Below are positions 1 through 7,895 of a DNA stretch of 21,760 nucleotides, piece by piece; position 1 is the first letter of the stretch; each line of letters starts with the position of its first letter. A program made the translations under genes and the position numbers. Source of the DNA: a virus. Below the pieces are notes generated by a model, which saw nothing but the letters and a program-made list of their open reading frames with translations, searched no databases and had not been told where the DNA came from. The DNA lies in the IMG/VR virus record IMGVR_UViG_3300006802_011525, positions 1 to 21,760 of that record; one strand, written 5' to 3'.

Positions 1-253
1 ACTGCCGCGCCTCGAGTTCACGCTCTGCGCGACTCTTGAGGTTCAGCGGAAGGCCGCGCTTACGGAACTGCGCGTTGAGGTAGGAGCGTGCAAACTCACC
101 AGCCAACTCACCCTGCTCAGACTCGATGGAGTCGATGCGCTCGAGCACCGCGTCCATCGTCACCCCAGCAGAGGCGCGTCGCTGCGGCTGAGGCGCACCT
201 GCCCGCCTGCGGATGGCTGACGTGTCAGAGTTGAGTAGGGATGTGAAGGGCAT
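1..253 (-). CDS. Start of a gene running off the left edge, possible internal virion protein
   Basis: ATG at 253 overlaps the stop of the preceding gene (TAATG) and the frame stays open for 84 codons to the window edge. The visible protein starts MPFTSLLNSDTSAIRRR. It continues through a basic Pro/Gln stretch and then a helical, charged part with DAVLERIDSIESEQGELAGE and LNLKSRAERELEARQ. The first 30 residues look disordered; the rest looks like a coiled coil. Following two ejection-like genes, it may be another internal virion protein, perhaps a large one, but the fold and length are outside the window. The gene is supported by the coupled start and uninterrupted frame. Confidence 0.6.
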   Translation of the reverse strand, partial: MPFTSLLNSDTSAIRRRAGAPQPQRRASAGVTMDAVLERIDSIESEQGELAGEFARSYLNAQFRKRGLPLNLKSRAERELEARQ

Positions 254-975
254 TACTGGATCCCAAGGATGCTATCCACGCTCTCGCCACGCGGCAGGTC
301 GTTGTGCAGGCCCTGGTTCACAAGTTCGCGGAACTGGGCGCTTTCGCCAAGCAGTCTCTGGGCCAGGCCCATGCGCTGCTCCTCTCCGAGAGTCTGGAGG
401 ATGTCGGGCGGAATAACCATCTGCAAAAAGCGAGGCTGAGACGCAACGCCAGTGAGCCACATGCGCCTGCGCTGGCGCCCCGCCTCCATCCCTTGCAAGC
501 GGTGAGACTCCAAGGCCCCCATGATGTCACTTGGAACCCCGCCTCTTGGATTCACTGGGCCCATGACGTCGCCGGGCAATGGCTGGTCAGAGATAGCAGG
601 ACCGCCAAGGCCAGCCATCGGACCAACGGGGTTGGCCCCGGCAAAGCCAGGAGGGGTTTTCTGCACTGCACTGCGAATGATCTCCTTGGCGCCCTTGAGT
701 TGAGCGGCGATCTCTGGCGGCGCACCGTCAGCAGCCCTGTCCAGCTCCGGGAAGATCGAGTCCATGAACTTCGAGAACTTCTCCTGCTCGTCAATCTGAG
801 ACTGGAGAGACCGCACTCGCAGCGGCTGGAGTTGGGACTCGAAAGACTGCGCCTGCTCCCTACCGGCGATCTCAGACTGGATCGCCTTCGCCTGCAACTG
901 ACGCAACGGGTTGAACTGCCCGAAGGCAGACTCACCAGCAGCGAGACCAGCGCCAACTCCGCTAGCAAATGCCAT
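253..975 (-). CDS. Probable internal virion or DNA-ejection protein
   Basis: This 240-aa protein has the same style as its neighbour: an Ala/Gly-rich start (AFASGVGAGLAAGESAFGQF), then a Gln-rich coiled-coil-like stretch (LRQLQAKAIQSEIAGREQAQ, LRVRSLQSQIDEQEKFSKF). The middle is Pro/Gly-rich (GFAGANPVGPMAGLGGPAIS) and probably disordered. The C-terminal ~80 residues are helical (ILQTLGEEQRMGLAQRLLGE). The weakly hydrophobic N terminus could contact a membrane. ATG at 975 overlaps the upstream TAA and has GGGAG (982-986) six bases upstream. It ends in TAATG with the next gene. Function is inferred from composition and position only; I see no catalytic motif. Confidence 0.62.
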   Translation of the reverse strand: MAFASGVGAGLAAGESAFGQFNPLRQLQAKAIQSEIAGREQAQSFESQLQPLRVRSLQSQIDEQEKFSKFMDSIFPELDRAADGAPPEIAAQLKGAKEIIRSAVQKTPPGFAGANPVGPMAGLGGPAISDQPLPGDVMGPVNPRGGVPSDIMGALESHRLQGMEAGRQRRRMWLTGVASQPRFLQMVIPPDILQTLGEEQRMGLAQRLLGESAQFRELVNQGLHNDLPRGESVDSILGIQ

Positions 976-1898
976 TACGCACTCCCGAAGATGCTGCCAA
1001 GTCCGGCGCCGCCAGACGCCAGCAGACCAGACTGGAACCCTTGACGCTGGTTGCTGAACTGAGCGTTGGCGAGATTCGCGCCCTGGTTCCCTGCGAACAC
1101 GTTGAGCCCGAGGCCCTGTAGATACTCACGACCCTGCGGGGCGTTGAAGTTGTTGGGGTCGGCGCTGAAGCCCTGCCCGAACCCAGGCACGCCAGAGAGA
1201 CCGAGTTGCTGCGCATTGCGCACGTCCTCAGCCTGCTGGAACATGCTCTCTGCCTGGAACGCGAGCGGGGCGCTCACACGCTGGAGCAGAGCGTCCGTGG
1301 TGAGGGTTCCAGCCGGGGCGGCACCGCCAAGGGCCCGTTGCAGCCCGCGAGTGACGGCAGGCCCGTAAGCCTCACGCAACTGCTCAGGGCGATTGGTGAT
1401 CTTGTCCCTCAGGAACTGCGGGCCATCCTTGCCGAACAGCAGGTCGAAGTTCTTCTGGGTCTGATCGATCTGCTGCTTTTGCGCGATGTCGAACTGCTTC
1501 TTGAAGAGGTCACGCGCACGATCAGTGTGGATGGCAATGCGGTTGCCGCCGAACTTGATCGTGTCAGCCTTGCGCACACGGGTTCCATCGCTGAGGTACA
1601 GACCCCGCTTGTAACGGCCAGTCTTCTTGTCTCGCTGCCCGACGCCAAAGCTGTCAGCAACGGCCTTTCCGGCGATACCATAGGCAGACGACGCGCCCTT
1701 GGACCCCGGCTTGCGCCCCTTGGGAACCTTGCTTGCAATCAAGTCCTTGAGGTCACCGCCAGCCTGGAGGAAGGCGATGAGCTGGGGCTGGAAGACAGAC
1801 TGCTGGAAGCTGCGAGTCTTTGCCTTGCTCCCTCCCTGGGAGTTGAAGTAGCTGGCTGCTGCGCCGCCAAGCGCCAATCCGCCTTGAATGTATGGCAC
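975..1898 (-). CDS. Probable internal virion or DNA-ejection protein
   Basis: This 307-aa protein begins with a Gly/Ala-rich segment (YIQGGLALGGAAASYF), followed by a basic Ser/Lys/Gln-rich stretch. Long Gln/Lys helices (RARDLFKKQFDIAQKQQIDQ) follow, and then an Ala/Gln-rich region (PLAFQAESMFQQAEDVRNAQ). The C terminus is Gly/Asn/Ser-rich and looks flexible (FQSGLLASGGAGLGSIFG). This composition, with glycine-rich ends and Gln-rich helices, is common in podovirus ejection proteins that leave the head before the DNA. No enzyme motif is seen. GTG 1898 is preceded by GGGAG and lies three bases after the upstream stop. Stop TAA overlaps the next ATG. The role is inferred from composition and from lying after the tail genes. 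Confidence 0.62.
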   Translation of the reverse strand: MPYIQGGLALGGAAASYFNSQGGSKAKTRSFQQSVFQPQLIAFLQAGGDLKDLIASKVPKGRKPGSKGASSAYGIAGKAVADSFGVGQRDKKTGRYKRGLYLSDGTRVRKADTIKFGGNRIAIHTDRARDLFKKQFDIAQKQQIDQTQKNFDLLFGKDGPQFLRDKITNRPEQLREAYGPAVTRGLQRALGGAAPAGTLTTDALLQRVSAPLAFQAESMFQQAEDVRNAQQLGLSGVPGFGQGFSADPNNFNAPQGREYLQGLGLNVFAGNQGANLANAQFSNQRQGFQSGLLASGGAGLGSIFGSA

Positions 1899-1901
1899 GG
1901 G

Positions 1902-2498
1902 TCAGTCTCCCACCAGGGACTTGATATGGGCCTGCGCGGCGTCCGTGATCTTCATGCTGTAGTAAGGCTCCTGCATCTGGACGTTCATCATTCTAAGAAA
2001 TGATGCCCTCTCCATGTTGATCGGCCTGTCAAGTAGATGGCGGGCCATTTCATCGATGATGTCCAGGTCATTGAGGTCGTAGAAGTCCACCTGCATGAGG
2101 TTGGTGGCCCTGGCCTCGATGTGCCTGAGACCCTCCTCTGCCAGGATCACTGACCGCTCTAGCGCCCTGTCCGGGATCTTGCCCCGATACATCCTCTTGA
2201 GCGACTTCAGGACGTCCTTGGGATCCCTGCGGATGATGCACACGGGGAGGTCTGGCTGCTGGGAGTAGTGCCAATCCAGGCATCCAGGGAATATCGGCAG
2301 GCCGTTGTCGGAGTCACCGACCTCGGCGTACTGGCCAAACAGCTCCCCGTTCACAACATCCTCGAGATGGGGCGGGCGACGCATCATCCGGCTGGCGTCA
2401 TGCCAGCAGAACGACAGACCGTCTGTGAACAGGTTGGAGCACCATGCCGTACGGCTGCGCTGGTGCCCTGTGATGAAGAAGTACCGGGGTCTGCTCAT
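1902..2498 (-). CDS. Sulfotransferase-like P-loop protein (second copy, next to tailspike)
   Basis: This 198-aa protein resembles PAPS-dependent sulfotransferases. RYFFITGHQRSRTAWCSNLF (residues 5-24) is a strand plus phosphate-binding loop, with R-S-R-T in place of the common K/R-S-G-T. LPVCIIRRDPKDVLKSLKRM (84-103) holds the R-D-P-x-D-x3-S pattern that binds the 3' phosphate. MQVDFYDLND is in the place of the next conserved strand. It is unlike the first copy in sequence apart from these motifs, so the two are not recent duplicates. ATG 2498 overlaps the tailspike stop (TGATG) and has no clear Shine-Dalgarno, so translation probably depends on the tailspike. Placement between tailspike and ejection proteins is odd for an enzyme and suggests a link with virion or host-surface glycans. 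A nucleotide kinase-like role cannot be excluded. Confidence 0.68.
   Translation of the reverse strand: MSRPRYFFITGHQRSRTAWCSNLFTDGLSFCWHDASRMMRRPPHLEDVVNGELFGQYAEVGDSDNGLPIFPGCLDWHYSQQPDLPVCIIRRDPKDVLKSLKRMYRGKIPDRALERSVILAEEGLRHIEARATNLMQVDFYDLNDLDIIDEMARHLLDRPINMERASFLRMMNVQMQEPYYSMKITDAAQAHIKSLVGD
1907..1911 (-). promoter_or_regulatory. Shine-Dalgarno supporting a GTG start
   Basis: GGGAG on the minus strand lies eight bases before the GTG at 1898 and inside the last codons of the preceding gene. It supports GTG 1898 as the start of the 307-aa gene. Confidence 0.45.
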
Positions 2499-4192
2499 CA
2501 GGTCACGTACGGGGTCGGGGGCGTCCAGGTGGATGCCTGGAAGTCAGGCCCGTCTGACACGTAGTACAGCTTCACGCCAGCAACAACGATGTCTGAGGCC
2601 GCCGTGTCTGCGGCGTCTGCGGCGTCCCGGCGGATGCCGACGAGCAGCGACTGGCCACGAGTGAAGTCTAGGGGCGTGGACAGGGTGACGGTGACCGCAT
2701 CCAACTCGTTGTTGTTGCTCGCCGAAATCGTCACGTTCGTGGTCGTCTCGTCATCCGGCGTGCTCACGTTGTCACCGTCAGTGACGGTCTCCAGCCTCGT
2801 GATGAGGCGCCACACAGCAGCATCGTCTGATGACTGGGCGTTGTACCAGACCTTCACGGCGGTGATCGTGCCGTTGGCCCAGTCGTGAGGGGACGGGACC
2901 ATGGCGGCGATGGTCTCCGCTGACGCGGGGTCGAGCGCCCAGCCGGACCAGATGCTGGCGAACGCGCCCGCTGCGGCCGATCCCTGAGATACGTAGAACG
3001 CTCCGTTCGGGATGTCCAGCTCCCCCGTCATCTTGTAGCGGTGCGTCTGGAACAGGTCGCCGTGCTGGTAGTCCACGACCGTCCAGTGCAACTTAGCCCC
3101 AGACTCGATCACGTTGTCGCGAGCGAAGTTCAGAGCGGCGCTAGCACCCTCTGAGTTCAGGTGCAGGATCTGGTTGCCGTACGTCAGGCTCTCGGCGCGG
3201 AACGGGGCAACAGCGTAATGCACCACGTTGTTGCGTGCGCTGTCCGTCGCCACCGGGGATCCGTCTGGGTCGTCGTAGAATCCGATCGAAAAGCCGCTGC
3301 TACCCGTCAGCCCAGTCTTGGCCTGCACTGTTCCGTGAGCACGATGGATGCGGTTGTTGTCCGTGCCGTACAGCGCCACCAGCGTGCCGTTGTAGACGAG
3401 CCCGTTCGCCCAGATGTCGTTCTGAGCAGAGAGGTTGTCGTACGTGCCCGCTGCGTAGTCGCCACCGCCAATGCGCACGCCGTCAGACGACGCCTCGTTG
3501 GCGCTCGTGGAGGAACCCCAGGTGTACTGAAGGTTCACGCGGCAGCTCTGCTGAAGCACGCCGTTCGCTGAGTCGAGCAGGATGCCAGCGAAGCCCATCT
3601 TGCGGATGCGCAGGTCGAACACCTGCCCAACCGTGGAGGACGCTCGCACGCCAACAGCAGCGCCATCCGTGTCGCCGTACAGCACGAGGTCGCGCATGCC
3701 GCCACCGAACAAGTACTCGCTCGTCGTGCCTGACTTGAACCAGAACATCGTCGTAGTCGCGATGTCGGCAGCAGTCGAGCCATCCCATCCAGAGCCCGTC
3801 CACTTGATCGCGGGGAACACAGAGTCCGTGCCGTTGGCGTTGGTCGTCGTCTCGGACATCGGCCCGACGCCACGAATCAGTACACCCTCGTTGATCGTGA
3901 TCGTCGAGTCGATGACGTAGAACGCAGACGGGACAGGCACCTCGACGATGCCACCACCAACAGCCTCGGCCGCATCAACAGCAGCCTGGAACGCCGTCGT
4001 GTCATTGGTCGTGCCGTCACCAGTCGCGCCGTAACTGAACACGTTGAACACCGGGTAGAGCCCGGTCGCGAAGTCCGAGGCCGCAATGTTCGTGATGAGG
4101 AGCGAGTCCTCAAACTGGTCTTCCCATGCAGCCATGGTGGACGCTGTCTGATTCGGACTAACGCTCGTCCATGGGGTGAATGAGATATCCAT
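2498..4192 (-). CDS. Tailspike with pectate-lyase-like beta-helix (possible glycan depolymerase)
   Basis: This 564-aa protein has a short N-terminal part (~1-45) that probably attaches it to the tail. NVFSYGATGDGTTNDTTAF (50-68) followed by GGGIVEVPVPSAFYV is the signature of the Pectate_lyase_3 right-handed beta-helix. Helix coils continue to about residue 370, with strand repeats such as LVLYGDTDGAAVGVRAS and RIHRAHGTVQ. Residues ~395-545 are a separate beta domain: ASIWSGWALDP, KVWYNAQSSDDAAVW and LLVGIRRDAADAADT. Such spikes bind or cut the capsule or O-antigen of the host. Catalytic residues cannot be assigned by eye, so it could be binding only. No intramolecular chaperone is recognised at the C terminus. 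ATG 4192 and its stop are coupled to the neighbours as TGATG. Confidence 0.82.
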   Translation of the reverse strand: MDISFTPWTSVSPNQTASTMAAWEDQFEDSLLITNIAASDFATGLYPVFNVFSYGATGDGTTNDTTAFQAAVDAAEAVGGGIVEVPVPSAFYVIDSTITINEGVLIRGVGPMSETTTNANGTDSVFPAIKWTGSGWDGSTAADIATTTMFWFKSGTTSEYLFGGGMRDLVLYGDTDGAAVGVRASSTVGQVFDLRIRKMGFAGILLDSANGVLQQSCRVNLQYTWGSSTSANEASSDGVRIGGGDYAAGTYDNLSAQNDIWANGLVYNGTLVALYGTDNNRIHRAHGTVQAKTGLTGSSGFSIGFYDDPDGSPVATDSARNNVVHYAVAPFRAESLTYGNQILHLNSEGASAALNFARDNVIESGAKLHWTVVDYQHGDLFQTHRYKMTGELDIPNGAFYVSQGSAAAGAFASIWSGWALDPASAETIAAMVPSPHDWANGTITAVKVWYNAQSSDDAAVWRLITRLETVTDGDNVSTPDDETTTNVTISASNNNELDAVTVTLSTPLDFTRGQSLLVGIRRDAADAADTAASDIVVAGVKLYYVSDGPDFQASTWTPPTPYVT

Positions 4193-5409
4193 CAGTATCG
4201 GTATCCGTGGAATCGCGAGTTGAGCTGCTGGAACGTCTTGGTGGTCTCAGTCGCGGTATATTGCCAGTTGTTTCCAGCCTGATCGTAAGACCCAGACCCG
4301 CCGTTTGTGGGCAACAACTGCACGGCCAGATTCCCGCTGGCCTCTGTTCCAGAGCCGTTGTTGCCCTGCATGTTCAACTTGCTGAACGTGCTGCCACCCT
4401 GCTGCAAATCAAGCTCGCAATCGAACACTCCCGTAGACCCGCCGACCGTCACGTCAAACGAACGAAACACGCCGACTACAGGCAGGTGCTTGGTTGTTGT
4501 TGCGCCAAACGACGCTTCATCAAAGTCCTGCACGGAGCCATCGATGGTGAACGACCCAATGAGAGTCGCGCCTCCAGTCGCGCTGTAGAGGTCAACGCCC
4601 TCGCCAACCCTGCCAAGCAGGCGGGCGCGAACGAGATGTGTAGTCGCATCCTTAGTGCCGATGGCTTCGGCAAAGCACCCGACAGGAAGGCCGGTTGAGA
4701 GCTTGCTAGACGACGCCCTCGGATCGCCAGGCAGCGAGCCAACCGTGCGGCACTCCCCAGCAACGCTGTACGTCACCAGCCCGTCGCCCTTGGCGATAGC
4801 GCCGTCGGCTTCGCCGTCGTCAGCGAGGATGTCCACCGTAGCCCCACCGGACACCATGGCGACAACGCCTGATGCCGTGGACGCCACGGACTCGAGTGTC
4901 ACGCCGATCACAGCCTGAGACTTCACCGTGTCGGTCGTGTCGAACTCGCGCTCACCAGACGTGCTCGTAGTGCCACGAGTCACAACGCGGTTGGCCTCAA
5001 CCACGCCACCAGATCGGTTGACCATCAACTGGTACGCCGAGTCCACCGGGTGCCAGCCCTCGATGCCATCGATCGTCCAATAGCGCCGCACGATGTTCAG
5101 CGTCGTGTCAGCCCACAGGGGCGCCGTGCTGGTCGGAGCGGTCGCGCCGATGTGCAGGCCAACGCCCAGCCACTCAGAGCCGGTCCAGACGGACACAGCC
5201 CCGGAGGACGTGTCGTGCCACAGCAGGCCAGTCGTTGGGCTGGTCGGGGCAGAGCCACTCGAGACAGACGGTGAAGACCCAGATGCGAAGTGCTCGCGGT
5301 CGATGCCGCCAAACAGCGCCTGGGTGAACCAGAACGTGAAGTCGGCTCTCGTGATCGAATCGTCAGAGTCAAGGTCGAGGCCGGGGGTGATATTCAGCTT
5401 CTTGGCCAT
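4192..5409 (-). CDS. Tail fibre-like virion protein
   Basis: This 405-aa protein has several fibre-like parts. Residues ~50-125 hold two copies of a fibre repeat: APTSPTTGLLWHDTSS with VSVWTGSEW, then APTSTAPLWADTTLNIVRRYW with GWHPV. Residues ~128-270 (LMVNRSGGVVEANRVVTRG, then AVIGVTLESVASTASGVVAMV and DGAIAKGDGLVTYSV) are like the DUF2190-type domain of phage cement and fibre proteins. The last ~130 residues are a beta-rich domain, possibly a jelly roll. ATG at 5409 overlaps the preceding TAA; its TGA overlaps the tailspike ATG. It probably anchors to the tail near the nozzle. The exact role is not shown by the sequence. Confidence 0.7.
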   Translation of the reverse strand: MAKKLNITPGLDLDSDDSITRADFTFWFTQALFGGIDREHFASGSSPSVSSGSAPTSPTTGLLWHDTSSGAVSVWTGSEWLGVGLHIGATAPTSTAPLWADTTLNIVRRYWTIDGIEGWHPVDSAYQLMVNRSGGVVEANRVVTRGTTSTSGEREFDTTDTVKSQAVIGVTLESVASTASGVVAMVSGGATVDILADDGEADGAIAKGDGLVTYSVAGECRTVGSLPGDPRASSSKLSTGLPVGCFAEAIGTKDATTHLVRARLLGRVGEGVDLYSATGGATLIGSFTIDGSVQDFDEASFGATTTKHLPVVGVFRSFDVTVGGSTGVFDCELDLQQGGSTFSKLNMQGNNGSGTEASGNLAVQLLPTNGGSGSYDQAGNNWQYTATETTKTFQQLNSRFHGYRY

Positions 5410-7895
5410 TACGGCTCAGTCTCCAGCTCCACGTTCTCCGGTCGCACGGCAATCCGCACACCGACAACCTCAAACTTTGATTCATTTGTCGAGTTTGAGA
5501 TGCGCCATTGTACCACCCGGCCAGGTCCAACCCCTCCATCCCCGCTGATCGGAAGGTCGGCCGCAGTGATCGGGAGATCCTGAGGGTACAGGGGCAGGTC
5601 GCCAGTGAAGGTCTCATCAAACACCCCCTTCATCGTCGTGACCTTCATCTCGCTGCCGGTGAGCGGGAAGTCACTGGGGGTCAACGGGAAGGCAGACGCC
5701 AGCAGGGGCCATGACTCGTCGGCCTTCGCCTCAGCAGCCTTGGTTCGGATGGGGGTCCAGTCATCGTTCTCGTTCGAGCGGTATTCCAGGAGCGCGATGG
5801 CGCCCTTCTCGCCCACAAACTCGATGTCGTACCAGCGAGCTACCTTGTCCACCTGAGGCAGTCCAAGGTCGAAAGCCTTGGAGGTTTGCCGGTGGGTGAT
5901 CCCCACGCCGTCGTCCGTGTAGCGCCCATCGAAGAAGCGGTAGACCTTGGACGATGGGTTTGCGTACGGGCCTCCATCCGGTGTCGCCGCAGCAGGGGGC
6001 GTGTTGTACACCGTGGTCACTAGCTTGGAGTTGCCATCCAAGATCGAATAGGTGATGCCATCGCCCACCACATACGACCCGCCCATCGTGTAGGCAAAGA
6101 CTAGCTCCACGGAGAGCCGGTCAGTCGAAAGCGGGCTGGTCCAGTCGATCGAGTTGAACTGGATCGTGTACGTTCCCACCCCGTCCGTAGACAGGTCGAT
6201 CTGCCCGGAGCCATCCAGCGAAGCGGCGGCGCCAGAAGGCCCCGTCGCGCTCGTGAATGAGTGCTCCTCCTGAGCCACCCCGCTTGAGTCCACTCGGTGG
6301 AGCTTGGGCAGCAGGGTGACAGCAGTCGTGTTCTGTAGGGACGTGATCTTCAGAGTCAGCGTGTGGCTGCCGCGCCCCCATGCGCTAGCGGCCCCCGGAT
6401 TCCCAGCAGGCGTCGTGTACGCGATGCACGCCGTCTTGCCTCCGACCGACCCAAGCACCGTCGCGGTAGACCCACTCGCGGACGGGTTCGCCGTGAGCGC
6501 CTTGTACGGCGTAGATCCGAACGGATCGATGTACCCGTCCTGCACGGATGTCGGGATCGTGCCGGTCAGGTCAGCGAGGTCATCGTCGCTAGCCGTCAGA
6601 TAAAGCGTCTGTGACGTCGAAGAATCGGACGCGGACGGGACGAGCGTACCTGTGTCCCCGTTCAGCCCGTACAGCCTGAACCCCTCGCCCTCGATGTCAG
6701 ACACCAGCAAGCGGCTCATGGAGTTCGCCATGCGCCACGGGCCGGTAATCGTCCCACGACCAAGGTCGAAGACGAGCCATGTGTCGGGGGTGTCGGAGAC
6801 GCCGCCCGGATAAACGAGATAGATAAACTCTTCGAGGAGCGCGGCCTGGCTGCGATAAAGATATTTCTTGTTTAGGTTTCCAGGGAGTTCCTCGCGAGCC
6901 ATCTCGCTTACCGGCAACTGGACGACGCCTTGATCGTTGCCGAGTTGATTCCTGCGGAGAGACCTGTATTGCCCGTACTGGTCCATGAAGTAGATGTCTT
7001 CGCCCACCTGAACCACCGTGTCGCGGGCGCCGCAGCCGAGGTTGCCCTCAAGGCGCTTGCGCGTAGACAGCAGCGGGTCAGCAGGGTTCACCACCACCTC
7101 TTCGATCTGGTTCTTGAAGAAGATGATGAGGCTCTCTTCCCGCCAGCCGACCATGGCGACGGGCTCTGCGCCCTGCTCAGGGGACAGCTCGATGAACCCG
7201 CCAGCCTCGGAGTTGCCCGAGTTGGCCTGGTCGAAAGCCGTGGCCTCTGGGACCATGTCGGCCCGCGTGGGCAGCAACTTGCTCCAGTACAGCTTGCTGC
7301 CCGACACCAGCCACATCCGGGACAACATGTACACGCCGTCCACCGCGCCGGGCGGCGGGCTCTTGGCGCTCGCACCGGCATCGAACCAGTCACCGCTGGC
7401 GTCCATGACGTGGACGGGCGTGCCGGTTCCGGGAGTCAGCAGCCACAGCAAGTCGTTGCCCTGTACGCACTTAGCGCGATCAGACGTTACATCAAGATCC
7501 CTGAGCACGGACCCCGTTGAGTCCTCGGTGACCGAAGCTGGCTCCCATGACGGGCCAATCGGGGACCGCGTCGTGTACGTCCTCCCGCCTGGGAAGCCGA
7601 CAACGAACAGCCTACTCGCGTCACCTATGTCCATCTCGGCAAACAGCGAGCCGCGCAGAGACGCTGGGCTGATCCCCTCACTCCCGGACTCGATCTCACA
7701 GTATCCGTCCCGCTTTGAAGGGCGGGACTGGTCCTCGAGGCTGACGTTCAGCAGCTCAGGGGATTCGGAGTCCTGAATCTTGCGGGGCGTCCTCCAGCGG
7801 TTGTTGAGGCCGGTGAACGGCTCATCCATGAGAACGACCTCGTCCTCGTGGAGAGTGCCCGTGGCGCTACCCCTGTTTGCTGGCTCGCTTACCAT
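5409..7895 (-). CDS. Tail nozzle-like beta-propeller protein (tail tubular B-like)
   Basis: This 828-aa protein looks like the nozzle that closes the podovirus tail tube (T7 gp12 or P22 gp10 class). The opening FTGLNNRWRTPRKIQDSESP and ELLNVSLEDQSRPSKRDGY (~27-66) has the G-L-N, L-L-N-V and R-x-G-Y pattern of that class. Propeller-blade motifs are MVGWREESLIIFFKNQIEEV (248-267), GEDIYFMDQYGQYRSL and TWLVFDLGRGTITGPWRM (372-389). Near the end, KVYRFFDGRYTDDGVGITHR and TSKAFDLGLPQVDKVARWYD (650-690) are also usual. Residues ~421-645 are an extra Thr/Ser-rich beta domain inserted between blades. A row of seven-residue repeats (735-786) lies near the C terminus. ATG at 7895 overlaps the adaptor stop; TAA overlaps the next ATG. 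Confidence 0.78.
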   Translation of the reverse strand: MVSEPANRGSATGTLHEDEVVLMDEPFTGLNNRWRTPRKIQDSESPELLNVSLEDQSRPSKRDGYCEIESGSEGISPASLRGSLFAEMDIGDASRLFVVGFPGGRTYTTRSPIGPSWEPASVTEDSTGSVLRDLDVTSDRAKCVQGNDLLWLLTPGTGTPVHVMDASGDWFDAGASAKSPPPGAVDGVYMLSRMWLVSGSKLYWSKLLPTRADMVPEATAFDQANSGNSEAGGFIELSPEQGAEPVAMVGWREESLIIFFKNQIEEVVVNPADPLLSTRKRLEGNLGCGARDTVVQVGEDIYFMDQYGQYRSLRRNQLGNDQGVVQLPVSEMAREELPGNLNKKYLYRSQAALLEEFIYLVYPGGVSDTPDTWLVFDLGRGTITGPWRMANSMSRLLVSDIEGEGFRLYGLNGDTGTLVPSASDSSTSQTLYLTASDDDLADLTGTIPTSVQDGYIDPFGSTPYKALTANPSASGSTATVLGSVGGKTACIAYTTPAGNPGAASAWGRGSHTLTLKITSLQNTTAVTLLPKLHRVDSSGVAQEEHSFTSATGPSGAAASLDGSGQIDLSTDGVGTYTIQFNSIDWTSPLSTDRLSVELVFAYTMGGSYVVGDGITYSILDGNSKLVTTVYNTPPAAATPDGGPYANPSSKVYRFFDGRYTDDGVGITHRQTSKAFDLGLPQVDKVARWYDIEFVGEKGAIALLEYRSNENDDWTPIRTKAAEAKADESWPLLASAFPLTPSDFPLTGSEMKVTTMKGVFDETFTGDLPLYPQDLPITAADLPISGDGGVGPGRVVQWRISNSTNESKFEVVGVRIAVRPENVELETEP
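5538..5693 (-). repeat. Seven-residue repeats encoded in the nozzle gene
   Basis: The encoded protein has five units of pattern [A/D]-[F/L]-P-[L/I]-x-x-x in two blocks: AFPLTPS and DFPLTGS, then after a 17-residue spacer DLPLYPQ, DLPITAA and DLPISGD. The repetition is clear in protein and weaker in DNA because codons vary. It probably forms a loop or extended strand on the nozzle. Confidence 0.65.

Noticed and set aside
1206-2003. 265-aa open frame on the plus strand
   Set aside because: It crosses two minus-strand genes with coupled junctions, and has no recognisable domain.
2605-2625. Short GTCTGCGGC direct repeat
   Set aside because: Only two units; it encodes the DAADAAD loop of the tailspike and looks like a chance coding microrepeat rather than a mobile-element or CRISPR repeat.
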